64,000 nt of DNA from CADCTB01 sp038214685 (GTDB lineage Bacteria > Actinomycetota > Acidimicrobiia > Acidimicrobiales > AC-14), in the NCBI GenBank assembly GCA_038214685.1, contig JBBQRO010000002.1, forward strand, positions 7,196 through 71,195, given 5' to 3'. A program made the translations under genes and the position numbers. This document shows, piece after piece, positions 35,999 to 44,087 of the stretch. Within the stretch, counting starts at the first letter, position 1. Every line of letters starts with the position of its first letter. The notes beneath the pieces are model-generated. The model searched no databases and had not been told where the DNA came from. It worked only from the letters and a program-made list of their open reading frames with translations.

Positions 35999-37470
35999 AG
36001 CAACCCCGGACCCTGAACGACAAGCTCTGGGACAGCCACGTGGTCCACCGGGCCGAGGGGGAGCCCGACCTCCTCTACATCGACCTACACCTGGTCCACG
36101 AGGTGACGTCGCCCCAGGCGTTCGACGGCCTCCGCCTGGCCGGACGATCCGTGCGGCGCCCCGACCTCACCGTCGCAACCATGGACCACAACACGCCGAC
36201 CATCGGCCTCGACCTGCCCCTGGCCGACCCTGTCTCGGCCAGGCAGATCGAGACGTTGTCGGCCAACTGCGCCGAGTTCGGGGTGACCCTGTACCCCATG
36301 GGCCACGCCAACCAGGGAATCGTCCACGTGATCGGTCCCGAGTTGGGGCTCACGCAGCCGGGCATGACCATCGTGTGCGGCGACAGCCACACGTCGACCC
36401 ACGGGGCCTTCGGCGCGCTGGCCTTCGGCATCGGCACCAGCGAGGTCGAGCACGTCCTGGCCACCCAGACCCTCCCCCAGCGCCGCCCAGCGAACATGGC
36501 GGTCACCATCGATGGAGCCCTGCCCGCCGGCGTGACGGCCAAGGACGTGATCCTGGCCCTGATCGGACGCATCGGCACCGGCGGCGGCGTCGGCCACGTG
36601 ATCGAGTACCGGGGCTCCACCATCCGGTCGATGTCCATGGAGGGTCGGATGACAATCTGCAACATGTCGATCGAGGCCGGGGCCCGGGCCGGCATGGTGG
36701 CGCCCGACGACACCACCTTCAATTGGATCGAGGGCCGCCCACACGCTCCGACGGGCGCCGACTGGGACCGGGCCGTGGAGCACTGGCGCAGCCTGGCCAC
36801 CGACGACGGGGCGGTGTTCGACAAGGAGGTGGTCGTCGACGCCACCACGCTGCGACCGCACGTGTCGTGGGGCACCAACCCGTCCCAGGTGGTGGCCATC
36901 GACGGCGACGTTCCCGACCCCGACCGCATCACCGACGCCGCCCAGGCCGAGTCGGCCCGCCGGGCCCTGACCTACATGGGGTTGCAGGCGGGCACACCCA
37001 TGCGCGACATCCTCGTCGACACTGTCTTCATCGGCTCGTGCACCAACTCCCGCATCGAGGATCTGCGGGCCGCCGCCGCCGTGGTCGACGGCCGACACGT
37101 GTTCGCCGGGATGCGGGCCATGGTGGTCCCCGGATCCATGCGGGTGAAGGCCGACGCAGAGGCCGAGGGCCTCGACCGGATCTTCACCGCCGCCGGCTTC
37201 GAGTGGCGCTCCGCCGGGTGCTCGATGTGCCTGGGCATGAACCCCGACCAGCTTGCGCCCCAGGAGCGCTGCGCATCCACGTCGAACCGCAACTTCGAGG
37301 GCCGCCAGGGCCGGGGCGGGCGCACCCACCTGGTCTCCCCCGCCGTCGCCGCCGCCACTGCCCTGGCCGGCCGCTTCGCCACACCGGAGGACATCCTGTC
37401 GCCGTCGCTGCGCTCCGGCGAGGCAATCGAGCTCCGGCCGACCGGCAAAGCCGGCCACCCTGCGCCCTGA
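35968..37470 (+). CDS. leuC: 3-isopropylmalate dehydratase, large subunit
   Basis: 500 residues from ATG 35968, or 492 from GTG 35992 (VGQQPRTLNDKLWDSHVV); neither has a ribosome-binding site, but ATG 35968 fits a leaderless promoter. Aconitase-family motifs: VCGDSHTSTHGAFGALAFGI, FIGSCTNSR (first cluster Cys) and CSMCLGMNPD (CxxC). Binds a [4Fe-4S] cluster and isomerises 2- to 3-isopropylmalate together with LeuD. Followed by leuD. Confidence 0.95.
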   Translation: MERLPSHDVGQQPRTLNDKLWDSHVVHRAEGEPDLLYIDLHLVHEVTSPQAFDGLRLAGRSVRRPDLTVATMDHNTPTIGLDLPLADPVSARQIETLSANCAEFGVTLYPMGHANQGIVHVIGPELGLTQPGMTIVCGDSHTSTHGAFGALAFGIGTSEVEHVLATQTLPQRRPANMAVTIDGALPAGVTAKDVILALIGRIGTGGGVGHVIEYRGSTIRSMSMEGRMTICNMSIEAGARAGMVAPDDTTFNWIEGRPHAPTGADWDRAVEHWRSLATDDGAVFDKEVVVDATTLRPHVSWGTNPSQVVAIDGDVPDPDRITDAAQAESARRALTYMGLQAGTPMRDILVDTVFIGSCTNSRIEDLRAAAAVVDGRHVFAGMRAMVVPGSMRVKADAEAEGLDRIFTAAGFEWRSAGCSMCLGMNPDQLAPQERCASTSNRNFEGRQGRGGRTHLVSPAVAAATALAGRFATPEDILSPSLRSGEAIELRPTGKAGHPAP

Positions 37471-37478
37471 ACCCTTCC

Positions 37479-37525
37479 GCCGCCAGCCGGGGGGGCCGCC
37501 TACGGCGGCTCTTGCGGCCGGCGGC
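37479..37525 (+). other. Nested hairpins between leuC and leuD
   Basis: GCCGCC (37479-37484) can pair with GGCGGC (37520-37525), enclosing GCCGCC-TAC-GGCGGC (37495-37509). Very GC-rich structure directly before the leuD ribosome-binding site. It could set the LeuC/LeuD ratio or be a processing site; no U-tract. Confidence 0.35.
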
Positions 37526-37545
37526 CCCTATGAAAGGCCCTCTCC

Positions 37546-38139
37546 TTGGAACCTGTTCGTCTCATCACCGGCACCGCCGCCCCGCTGCGGCGGGCCGACG
37601 TCGACACCGACCAGATCATCCCCTCGGAGTGGCTCAAGCGGGTGGAACGCACCGGCTTCGGGCAGGGCCTGTTCGCCGAGTGGCGGGCCGACCCCGACTT
37701 CGTGCTCAACCAGCCCCGCCACCGGGGCGCCGCCGTGCTGGTGACGGGGGCCAACTTCGGCACCGGCTCGTCACGGGAGCATGCGGTGTGGGCCCTGCAG
37801 GACTACGGCTTCGCCGCCGTCGTCTCCCCCAGTTTCGCCGACATCTTCCGCACAAACTGCACCAAGGCCGGCCTCCTGCCGGTCCAGGTCAACGCCGAGG
37901 TGGGTGAGGCCCTGCTGGCTGCAGTCGAGGCCGACCCGGCCGTGGTGATCACCATCGACGTCGAGGCCCGCACCATGCTGGCGCCGGCGGCCGGGATCTC
38001 CACCACCTTCCCGCTCGACGACTTCACCCGTTGGCGCTACCTGGAGGGCCTCGACGATATCGGCCTCAGCCTGCGCCATACCGATGAGATCGTCGCCTAC
38101 GAGGCCGCCCGCCCCGCATGGATGCCGAGCCTGTCCTGA
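37546..38139 (+). CDS. leuD: 3-isopropylmalate dehydratase, small subunit
   Basis: 197 residues from TTG 37546, with AAAGG nine nt upstream; the product begins MEPVRLITGTAAPLRRADVD. Motifs: DTDQIIPSEWLKR, GANFGTGSSREHAVWAL and FADIFRTNCTKAGLLP. It forms the swivelling domain that completes the LeuCD isomerase. No ATG is available in this frame nearby, so the rare TTG start is likely. The last 22 bp overlap the GNAT gene. Confidence 0.94.
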   Translation: MEPVRLITGTAAPLRRADVDTDQIIPSEWLKRVERTGFGQGLFAEWRADPDFVLNQPRHRGAAVLVTGANFGTGSSREHAVWALQDYGFAAVVSPSFADIFRTNCTKAGLLPVQVNAEVGEALLAAVEADPAVVITIDVEARTMLAPAAGISTTFPLDDFTRWRYLEGLDDIGLSLRHTDEIVAYEAARPAWMPSLS

Positions 38140-38570
38140 TCCGGCCCATCACCGCCGAGGAGACCCGGCCCCTCCGCCATTGCGTCCTGCGCCCGAGCCA
38201 GGCATTCGACAACACGACATATCCCGGCGACCACGACGCCGGCACCGTCCACCTGGGCGCCTTCGACGGCGAGCGCCTGGTGGGCATCGCCTCCCTCTAT
38301 CGGGAGGACCGGGCCGGCGGCCCGAGTCCCGGGTGGCGGCTGCGGGGCATGGCCACCGACGCCGATGTGCGGGGCGCCGGGTTCGGAGCCGACCTCTTGG
38401 TCGCGGGCGAAGCCCATGTGGCCACGACCGGAGGCGGCGAGCTGTGGTGCAACGCCCGAGTGGCCGCCATCGGGTTCTACCGGCGGGCTGGTTTCGAGGT
38501 TGTCAGTGAGGAGTTCGAGATCCCCGGCATCGGCCTGCACGTCGTCATGGCGGGTGAAGTGCCGGCGTAA
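38118..38570 (+). CDS. GNAT-family N-acetyltransferase
   Basis: 150 residues from ATG 38118, within the end of leuD. Begins VLIRPITAEETRPLRHCVLRP. GERLVGIASLYRE marks strand 4, and LRGMATDADVRGAGFGADLL the acetyl-CoA loop. NARVAAIGFYRRAGFEVVSEEF closes the domain. Substrate unknown. The overlap with leuD suggests co-transcription with the leucine genes. Confidence 0.85.
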   Translation: MDAEPVLIRPITAEETRPLRHCVLRPSQAFDNTTYPGDHDAGTVHLGAFDGERLVGIASLYREDRAGGPSPGWRLRGMATDADVRGAGFGADLLVAGEAHVATTGGGELWCNARVAAIGFYRRAGFEVVSEEFEIPGIGLHVVMAGEVPA

Positions 38571-38660
38571 GCGACGGGTCGCGAATCGCATCGTCAAGCG
38601 CTGCGCCCGACGTGCCGACAATGCGCGAAGGCGTTCGGCGACTGCGATGAGGGAGGAAGC

Positions 38661-39107
38661 ATGTCCAGGATGGACACGGCACGGTCCGAGATGGGGACTG
38701 TCCTCGATGGGGATGAGATGGTCCGGGGGATCGAAACCGCGTTGCTCAAGGGCGGGGCGACGAAGCGGGTGGCGAAGGACGTGGCGGTCAGTGCCGCCGC
38801 GTCTCTCGCGCTTGGCGCCGTCGGGCTCGCCGCAACGCGCTCCTCAGCGCCCCCACAGGTGTGGGTCATCGTCACCGACCGGCGGATCATGCTCTTTCGC
38901 GACACCCGCGAACGCCGTCAGCCGGTCGGGGACCTGGTCATCGAGGTCCCTCGGAACGAAGTCGTCCTCACCACCAAGTCGGCAGTCTGGACCGAGGTTG
39001 GGGTCGTCGACGCCATGTCCGGCGACCCCGTCTTCCGCCTGAACTTCGGCGTGCGGAGGAAAGCCGCCGCAGCCATCCTCTGCGCCGCGGCCCCTCTCCC
39101 ACACTGA
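38661..39107 (+). CDS. Unknown protein, possible PH-like domain
   Basis: 148 residues from ATG 38661 with GGAGGAAG just upstream. A small hydrophobic segment (VAVSAAASLALGAVGLAAT, about 43-61) precedes QVWVIVTDRRIMLFRDTRER and IEVPRNEVVLTTK, a beta pattern like bacterial PH-like domains. Not enough to name a family. Confidence 0.6.
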   Translation: MSRMDTARSEMGTVLDGDEMVRGIETALLKGGATKRVAKDVAVSAAASLALGAVGLAATRSSAPPQVWVIVTDRRIMLFRDTRERRQPVGDLVIEVPRNEVVLTTKSAVWTEVGVVDAMSGDPVFRLNFGVRRKAAAAILCAAAPLPH

Positions 39108-39195
39108 CCCGGGGCATGCGCAGTTCTGCGGACCGGCGCCCGCACGACGCCCCGTCGATGCCCGGACAGTATCTACTGCCGGTACCCTGGGACTT

Positions 39196-39972
39196 GTGGA
39201 AGACAAGGAAGTCATAGCCGCGTTCGTGCACGAAGGGGCGCGCACGGCGTTCGGGCCCATGTCCCACCTCGAGGGCGACTGCCTGTTCCTCGACGGCTGG
39301 TGGCAGGTGTGCTTCCGGGTCTCCCCGGAGGTCTTCGCCATCCGCAACGAGGCGCCGCCGAGGGAGACCGACCTTCGGGAGCAGATCGCCCTGGAGCTCT
39401 CGGTCATGGGCATGTCGCCGGTGGCTACCAATCCCGACCTCCTCTACGCCATCACCTACACCGAGATCGCCTTGGGAATCGTGCAGTGGGAGGTCTGGGC
39501 CGTCGACGCGGAGACTGCCAGTCGGGTCATCAGCGCCCGGGCCGGGGTCGACGCCTTCCTGGGCGACTACTCCACCGACGAGCCGTTCAAGGAGCCCGAC
39601 TACACCGCCGAATTCGGTGGCGCCCGCCGCAGTGCCGGCCTACCCCCCTCGATCGTGCTGACCATCGGCATGGACGACGAACGGACCCGGGCGCTGCAGG
39701 GCCACCTGCTGGAGTGCCAGTTCGTCACCCGGACCTTCGACTCCATCAAGCCCGAGATGTGCGGGGCGATCATCCCCAGCGTGGTGCTCATCGACGCCAC
39801 CGGCCAAACCGGCAAGGAGTTCGTCATGGAGCTGCGGGCCGCGGCGTGCGGGCGCTTCCTGCCGGTGGCGGCGGTCACGTCCGACCAACAGGTGCCCCTT
39901 GGTGCCGACATCGCCCTCGACCCGGTCGACCCCGACACCTGGGTCGACCCCATCCGCCGCCTGCTGCCGTAA
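39196..39972 (+). CDS. Unknown protein with receiver-like C-terminal domain
   Basis: 258 residues from GTG 39196; TACCCT at 39183-39188 lies seven nt before, so probably leaderless. The N-terminal half (about 1-140) is unknown, with FLDGWWQVCFRVSPEV. The C-terminal half (about 150-258) alternates strands and helices like a response-regulator receiver (SIVLTIGMDDERTRALQGHL, IIPSVVLIDATGQTGKEFVM, FLPVAAVTSD), with Asp at the usual position (VLIDATG). Ends 18 bp before the CooC-like ATPase. Confidence 0.6.
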   Translation: MEDKEVIAAFVHEGARTAFGPMSHLEGDCLFLDGWWQVCFRVSPEVFAIRNEAPPRETDLREQIALELSVMGMSPVATNPDLLYAITYTEIALGIVQWEVWAVDAETASRVISARAGVDAFLGDYSTDEPFKEPDYTAEFGGARRSAGLPPSIVLTIGMDDERTRALQGHLLECQFVTRTFDSIKPEMCGAIIPSVVLIDATGQTGKEFVMELRAAACGRFLPVAAVTSDQQVPLGADIALDPVDPDTWVDPIRRLLP

Positions 39973-39990
39973 TTCCCTAGGCTACGGGGC

Positions 39991-40764
39991 ATGCGCCTCG
40001 GTATCTCCGGCAAGGGCGGGGTGGGCAAGACCACCACCTCCGCCGTGTTGTCCCGCACCCTCGCCCGAAGGGGCCATCGGGTGATCGCCATCGACTGCGA
40101 CTCCGACCCCAACCTCGGTGCCAACATCGGCCTCGGCGAGGAAGGGGCGGCCACGCTGCGCCCGTTCCTCGACCAGTCCGGGCCCCGCAGGCGGGTGCCC
40201 GAAGGCCTCTCGCCGGCACAGCTCCTCGAGGAGTACGGCACGCCCGCCCCCGACGGCGTCACCATTCTGTTGGGGGCGATGGCCGAGAAGGCCGGCTCCG
40301 GCTGAACGGGTACCGCCCATGTCACCGTGCGTGACTTCATCGAGCGGATCGAGAAGGACCTCCCCGGCACGTTCGTGATCGCCGACATGGAGGCCGGCCT
40401 CGAACACCTGAGCTGGGCCGGCGGCACGCTGCGCTACGTCGACCTGTTGCTCGTCGTCGTCCAGCCCACGGCCAAGGTGATGATGACGGCCGACCGCACC
40501 CACAAGCTGGCGATCGAGCTGGGCATCCCCCGCATCGCCTTCCTCGGCAACCGGGCCACCAGCCCGGCCGACGTCGAGCGCATGGAGGCCTTCGCCGCCG
40601 AGCGGGGCTGCGAGCTGCTCGTGGCCATCCCCGAGGACCCCGCTGTCCCCGCCGCCGACCGGGCATCGCGCTGTGTGCTCGACACTGCGCCCGACTCCGA
40701 GGCCGTAAAGGCCATCGGTCGCCTGGCCGATCGTCTGGAAAGCCAGCTCGCCCCGGCGGGCTGA
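39991..40764 (+). CDS. CooC-like P-loop ATPase with in-frame TGA (candidate selenoprotein)
   Basis: Reading through TGA 40303-40305 gives a 257-residue MinD/CooC-type ATPase. TAGGCT at 39978-39983 lies seven nt before ATG 39991. The N-terminus has the deviant Walker A GKGGVGKTTT and VIAIDCDSDPNLGANIGLG. The stop follows KAGSG and is followed in the same frame by TGTAHVTVRDFIERI, then FVIADMEAGLEHLSW (Walker B/DMEAGLEH), VVVQPTAKVMM and FLGNRA. In the family this place normally carries a Cys motif (GCxC type). Both halves are undamaged. Options: selenocysteine insertion, other readthrough, a recent nonsense mutation, or a sequence error. CooC proteins help load metal into carbon monoxide dehydrogenase; the role here is unknown. 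Confidence 0.7.
40321..40335 (+). promoter_or_regulatory. SECIS-like hairpin downstream of the in-frame TGA
   Basis: GTCAC-CGTGC-GTGAC forms a perfect 5-bp stem with a five-base loop whose second base is G. The loop begins 20 nt after the TGA. Bacterial SECIS elements, as described in the literature, have an apical loop about 16-37 nt after UGA with a G in its first two positions. The stem is short, and a U-U mismatch limits extension. Confidence 0.35.
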
Positions 40765-40806
40765 TGGCAGCGGCCTACCCCGTCCAGACCGCCCGCCGGC
40801 GTCGGC

Positions 40807-41412
40807 CTAGAGCAAGCCGACGGCGGTGACCGGCCACACTCGCACGAAGGCCCGCCCGATGATGAGCGACTCGGGAATGGCGCCGAAGAACCGGCTGTCC
40901 CGGGAGTTGGACCGGTTGTCGCCCATGACCCAAACGTGATCCGGAGGAATGGTGGTCTTCTCCAGCGCTCCGGTCTGGACGCCGTCGTCGAGGTACGGCT
41001 CGTCGAGCACCTGGCCGTTGATCACCATGCGGCCATCGCGACTCTCCACCGTCTCGCCCGGCAGGCCGATGACCCGTTTGATCAGGTCCTTGGTGTCCGA
41101 ACCCTCGTTCGGCGGGCTTTCGAAGACGATCAGATCGCCCCGGTTCACCTCGTGCAGGTCGTAGCTGAGCTTGTTGACCAGCACCCGGTCGTTGATCTTC
41201 AGAGTCGGGGCCATCGACAGGGAGGGGATGTAGAACGCCTGCAGCAGGAACGTCTTGATGACGAACGCCACCAGGAGGGCGCCAGCGGCGATCACCACCC
41301 ACTCGACCACGTTGCGCAGGCCCGATGGCGTTTTTCCCTGCACCTCGGGCGGGTCGGTGACCGCGACGGGGCGGGCGGCCTCGGACAGGACGGGATCGTC
41401 TTCGATGGACAT
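40807..41412 (-). CDS. lepB: Signal peptidase I
   Basis: 201 residues from ATG 41412. One membrane helix (VEWVVIAAGALLVAFVIKTF, about 35-54). The catalytic Ser lies in IPSLSMAPTL, the Lys in IKRVIGLPGE, and the last box is GDNRSNSRDSR. Cleaves signal peptides of exported proteins outside the membrane. Immediately downstream of pafC on the same strand (12 bp), so possibly co-transcribed with pafBC. Confidence 0.95.
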   Translation of the reverse strand: MSIEDDPVLSEAARPVAVTDPPEVQGKTPSGLRNVVEWVVIAAGALLVAFVIKTFLLQAFYIPSLSMAPTLKINDRVLVNKLSYDLHEVNRGDLIVFESPPNEGSDTKDLIKRVIGLPGETVESRDGRMVINGQVLDEPYLDDGVQTGALEKTTIPPDHVWVMGDNRSNSRDSRFFGAIPESLIIGRAFVRVWPVTAVGLL

Positions 41413-41424
41413 CTACGAACGAGG

Positions 41425-42360
41425 CTACCCCTGGTACCGCACAAGCAGTCGGCGTGCGGCCGAGCCGGCCATGGCGCCGTCGCCGTCCACCACCGTGGCG
41501 TCGGGGCCCAGCCGGAGCAGCAGGCGCTCCAACCACGCCGGCTGGCTGGCGGCCAGGGTCACTCGCAGGCGGCCGCCGTCGACCTCGGTCACCTTCTCCA
41601 CCGGGTACTGCTCGGCCACCCAACGAGCCGAAGGATCCAGCTCGAGGGTGACCCGTGGGTCGGCGGCGTCCGGCCGATAGGCAGTGAGCTCGGGGGCGAC
41701 AGCCGGGCGGTCGAAGCCGGACTCCAGGAGGGTGGCGGTGGCGACCCGGTCGACGCGGAAGAGCCGCTCGTCGTCGACCCGGTGGCACCAGCCCGACACG
41801 TACCACTGCCCGCCGGCCGAGAACACCGCGTAGGGGTCGATGACCCGCCGGGCCCGGTCGTCGCGACCGAAGGAGTAGTAGTCGATCTCGACCTGGCGGG
41901 AGGTGGCAACGGCCTCGCGCAGGGTACCCAGGAGATCCTCGGCGACGGGCCCCAGCTCGATCGCCACCGCCTCCGCTCCGTCGACGCCCATGGCCGCGGC
42001 CAGCTTGTCGAGGCCCCGGCCAAGCGGGCCACCGTCGTCGCCGCCCGAGGTGGCCAGCACCGTGCGCCCCGCGGCCAGTAGGGCCAGGCCCTCGGCCGGC
42101 GTGAGCCGAAGGGGCCGGGCGAAGTACTCGGCGTAGCGGATCCAGACCCGCCCGTCGGCGATGTCGACGTCGATGAGCATGTCGGGGGTGTAGGGATGGA
42201 GCCCGCAGAGGAACAACAGATCCAGGTCGGCGATCAGCTCGGGCTGGGTGCAACCGAACCGGGCGCACACGTCGTCGACCCGGGGGCCGTCGCGCGACGC
42301 GACCCACGGGATGAGCGCCAGCAGGCGCTGCAGGCGATCGTCTGCGCTCAACTTCGGCAC
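41425..42360 (-). CDS. pafC: PafC, WYL-domain regulator
   Basis: 311 residues from GTG 42360. N-terminal winged helix (LSADDRLQRLLALIPWVASRDG, then VDDVCARFGCTQPELIADLDLL). The middle WYL domain (about 140-220) shows VEIDYYSFGRDDRARRVIDPYAVF and GQWYVSGWCHRVDDERLFRVDR, and a WCX end follows. PafB and PafC in mycobacteria act together as an activator of LexA-independent DNA-damage genes, and are encoded after pafA. It overlaps pafB by 13 bp. Confidence 0.88.
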   Translation of the reverse strand: MPKLSADDRLQRLLALIPWVASRDGPRVDDVCARFGCTQPELIADLDLLFLCGLHPYTPDMLIDVDIADGRVWIRYAEYFARPLRLTPAEGLALLAAGRTVLATSGGDDGGPLGRGLDKLAAAMGVDGAEAVAIELGPVAEDLLGTLREAVATSRQVEIDYYSFGRDDRARRVIDPYAVFSAGGQWYVSGWCHRVDDERLFRVDRVATATLLESGFDRPAVAPELTAYRPDAADPRVTLELDPSARWVAEQYPVEKVTEVDGGRLRVTLAASQPAWLERLLLRLGPDATVVDGDGAMAGSAARRLLVRYQG

Positions 42361-43340
42361 GGATCGTCCGCTCGTGGGGCCGCTCGGGCCACGCGCTGCC
42401 CTCCGGGCCTGGCCAGGTTCTCCAACCAATGCACCATCTCGGCCCGCAGCTCGGGAGGCCCGAGCACTTCGGCGTGGTCGAGAAACCCGAGCACGAAGGA
42501 GCGGAACGCGTGACGGTTGGTCACCCGCACCGCCAGCACCACCGACCCGTCGGGTCGCCAGGCCTCGACCGCCTCCGGCCCCACGTGGCCGGCCGCCCAG
42601 GTCGCCTGGCCGGCGTCGACCAACAGCCGGGCGGTCAGGGCCTCCTCGGCCCCCATCTGCCACGGGGGGGGCTGGGCGCCGGCGTGGGCGGGTCGCTCGA
42701 AGGCCCCTTCCTCGCCGGTCGGATCGACCTCCGAGGAGACCCGGTCGAGACGAAACATGCGCTCCTCGCCCGCGTCGTGGTCGAGGCCGGCCAGGTACCA
42801 GTGCCCGCTTCGGAACGACAGCCGCCAGGGGTCTACCAGCCGGGCCCGGTCGCGGTAGGTGAAGCCGATGCGCCGTCGGACGGAGATGGCGGCGAAGACC
42901 GGGGCCAGATGGGCGGCCCCGGGGAGGGCGGCGACCGCAGCGACCGGGCTCCCGCTGGCGAACCCGCCCTGTTCGGCCACCTCGCCGCCGAGCTTCCACA
43001 GCGCCTCCACTCCACTGGCCCCGTCGAGGCGCACGGCCGAGGCGGCCAGGTGCAGCGCAGCCAGCTCGTCGGGCGCCAGGCCCGGGTCGGTGAGGTAGTA
43101 CGCCTCCTTGGGGATGCGGTAACCGACCACTCCGGGCTGGGTGGCGTCGTCCACCGGTTCGACCTCCACCGGGATGCCCAGGTCGCGCAGGGCCTCCTTG
43201 TCGCGCTCGAAGGCCCGACGGAACGAGCCGTGGTCCTCGGCATAGCCGGGTAGGCGGTTGCGCAGCTCCTCGGTGGTGAGCGGCCGGTCGGCGTGCAGGA
43301 GGGCGGCGACCAGGTTGATCAACCGCTCCAGCCGGTGCAT
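42348..43340 (-). CDS. pafB: PafB, WYL-domain regulator
   Basis: 330 residues from ATG 43340; minus-strand TAGCAT lies seven nt before, so probably leaderless. N-terminal HTH (MHRLERLINLVAALLHADRPL, TTEELRNRLPGY). WYL motifs RRRIGFTYRDRARLVDPWRL and GHWYLAGLDHDAGEERMFRLDR (about 165-215), then a WCX domain. Partner of PafC. Not joined to pafA here: a SufR-like gene on the other strand and a DUF3866 gene stand between. Confidence 0.88.
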   Translation of the reverse strand: MHRLERLINLVAALLHADRPLTTEELRNRLPGYAEDHGSFRRAFERDKEALRDLGIPVEVEPVDDATQPGVVGYRIPKEAYYLTDPGLAPDELAALHLAASAVRLDGASGVEALWKLGGEVAEQGGFASGSPVAAVAALPGAAHLAPVFAAISVRRRIGFTYRDRARLVDPWRLSFRSGHWYLAGLDHDAGEERMFRLDRVSSEVDPTGEEGAFERPAHAGAQPPPWQMGAEEALTARLLVDAGQATWAAGHVGPEAVEAWRPDGSVVLAVRVTNRHAFRSFVLGFLDHAEVLGPPELRAEMVHWLENLARPGGQRVARAAPRADDPCRS

Positions 43341-43424
43341 GGTCCCGATGCTACGGGGGCGGACCGAGGGCCGAGGGCCGGACCGTGGTGCCGAGAACTT
43401 CATCCTCCGGTAACCTTGGGGCTG

Positions 43425-44045
43425 GTGGGCTCCCGGCACCGGCTCCTGCTCCTGCTCCGCAAGCACCCGGGAGTGTCCGTCTCCGAACTGGCGCGGCACA
43501 TGGCCATCTCGGGCATGGGGGTCCGGCGTCACCTCACCGCCCTGGCAGCCGACGGGTTGGTGGAGCAGGCGACCTGCGCCCAGTCCGGCTCCGGCCGCCC
43601 TCCCGCCGGCTGGCGGCTGAGTGCCTCGGGCCGCGAGCTGTTCCCCCGTCGCTACGACGCCCTGGCCCTCGACCTCATCGACGAGCTGCCACCCGACGAG
43701 CTGGCCGGCGCCCTGGCCCGTCGGAACGACAGGCAGGTCGAGGAGTACCAGGCCGCCCTGGCCACCTGCGGCGATCTGCCCGGCCAGGTCGCCGAGCTGG
43801 CCCGCCTGCGCGACCTGGCCGGCTACCAGGCCGAGTGGGCCCCGGCCGGCGGCGACGCGCTGGTGCTCACCGAGAACAACTGCGCCATCCACCGGGTGGC
43901 CGAGCACCATCCGGTGGTGTGCGCCATGGAGCTTTCGCTGCTGCGCCGGGTTTTGGGGCCGAACGTGGAGGTCACCCGCACGTCCCACGCCATGGCCGGC
44001 GACGCGGTCTGCGCCTACTGCATCCGCCCCGCCACCACTGACTGA
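43425..44045 (+). CDS. SufR-like HTH regulator with candidate Fe-S ligands
   Basis: 206 residues from GTG 43425; TAACCT at 43411-43416 ends eight nt before, probably leaderless. N-terminal winged helix (RHRLLLLLRKHPGVSVSELA, RHMAISGMGVRRHLTALAA). The C-terminal part has Cys at LTENNCAIHRVAEHHPVVCAM and near the end at GDAVCAYC, the pattern of SufR proteins that bind a Fe-S cluster and repress the suf operon. No suf genes are in the window, so the targets are distant or different. Confidence 0.75.
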   Translation: MGSRHRLLLLLRKHPGVSVSELARHMAISGMGVRRHLTALAADGLVEQATCAQSGSGRPPAGWRLSASGRELFPRRYDALALDLIDELPPDELAGALARRNDRQVEEYQAALATCGDLPGQVAELARLRDLAGYQAEWAPAGGDALVLTENNCAIHRVAEHHPVVCAMELSLLRRVLGPNVEVTRTSHAMAGDAVCAYCIRPATTD

Positions 44046-44087
44046 GGGCGCCGCGGCCCTGGGCTTCGACGATCGGCAGGCCCTGGC

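Noticed and set aside
40327..40764. Second half of the CooC-like gene as an independent gene
   Set aside because: It is in the same frame as the first half, has no ribosome-binding site, and lacks the P-loop. A single gene with an internal TGA is simpler.
40775..42307. 510-codon minus-strand frame across lepB and pafC
   Set aside because: Shadow frame, very rich in Arg/Gly/Pro. Both lepB and pafC are secure in other frames.
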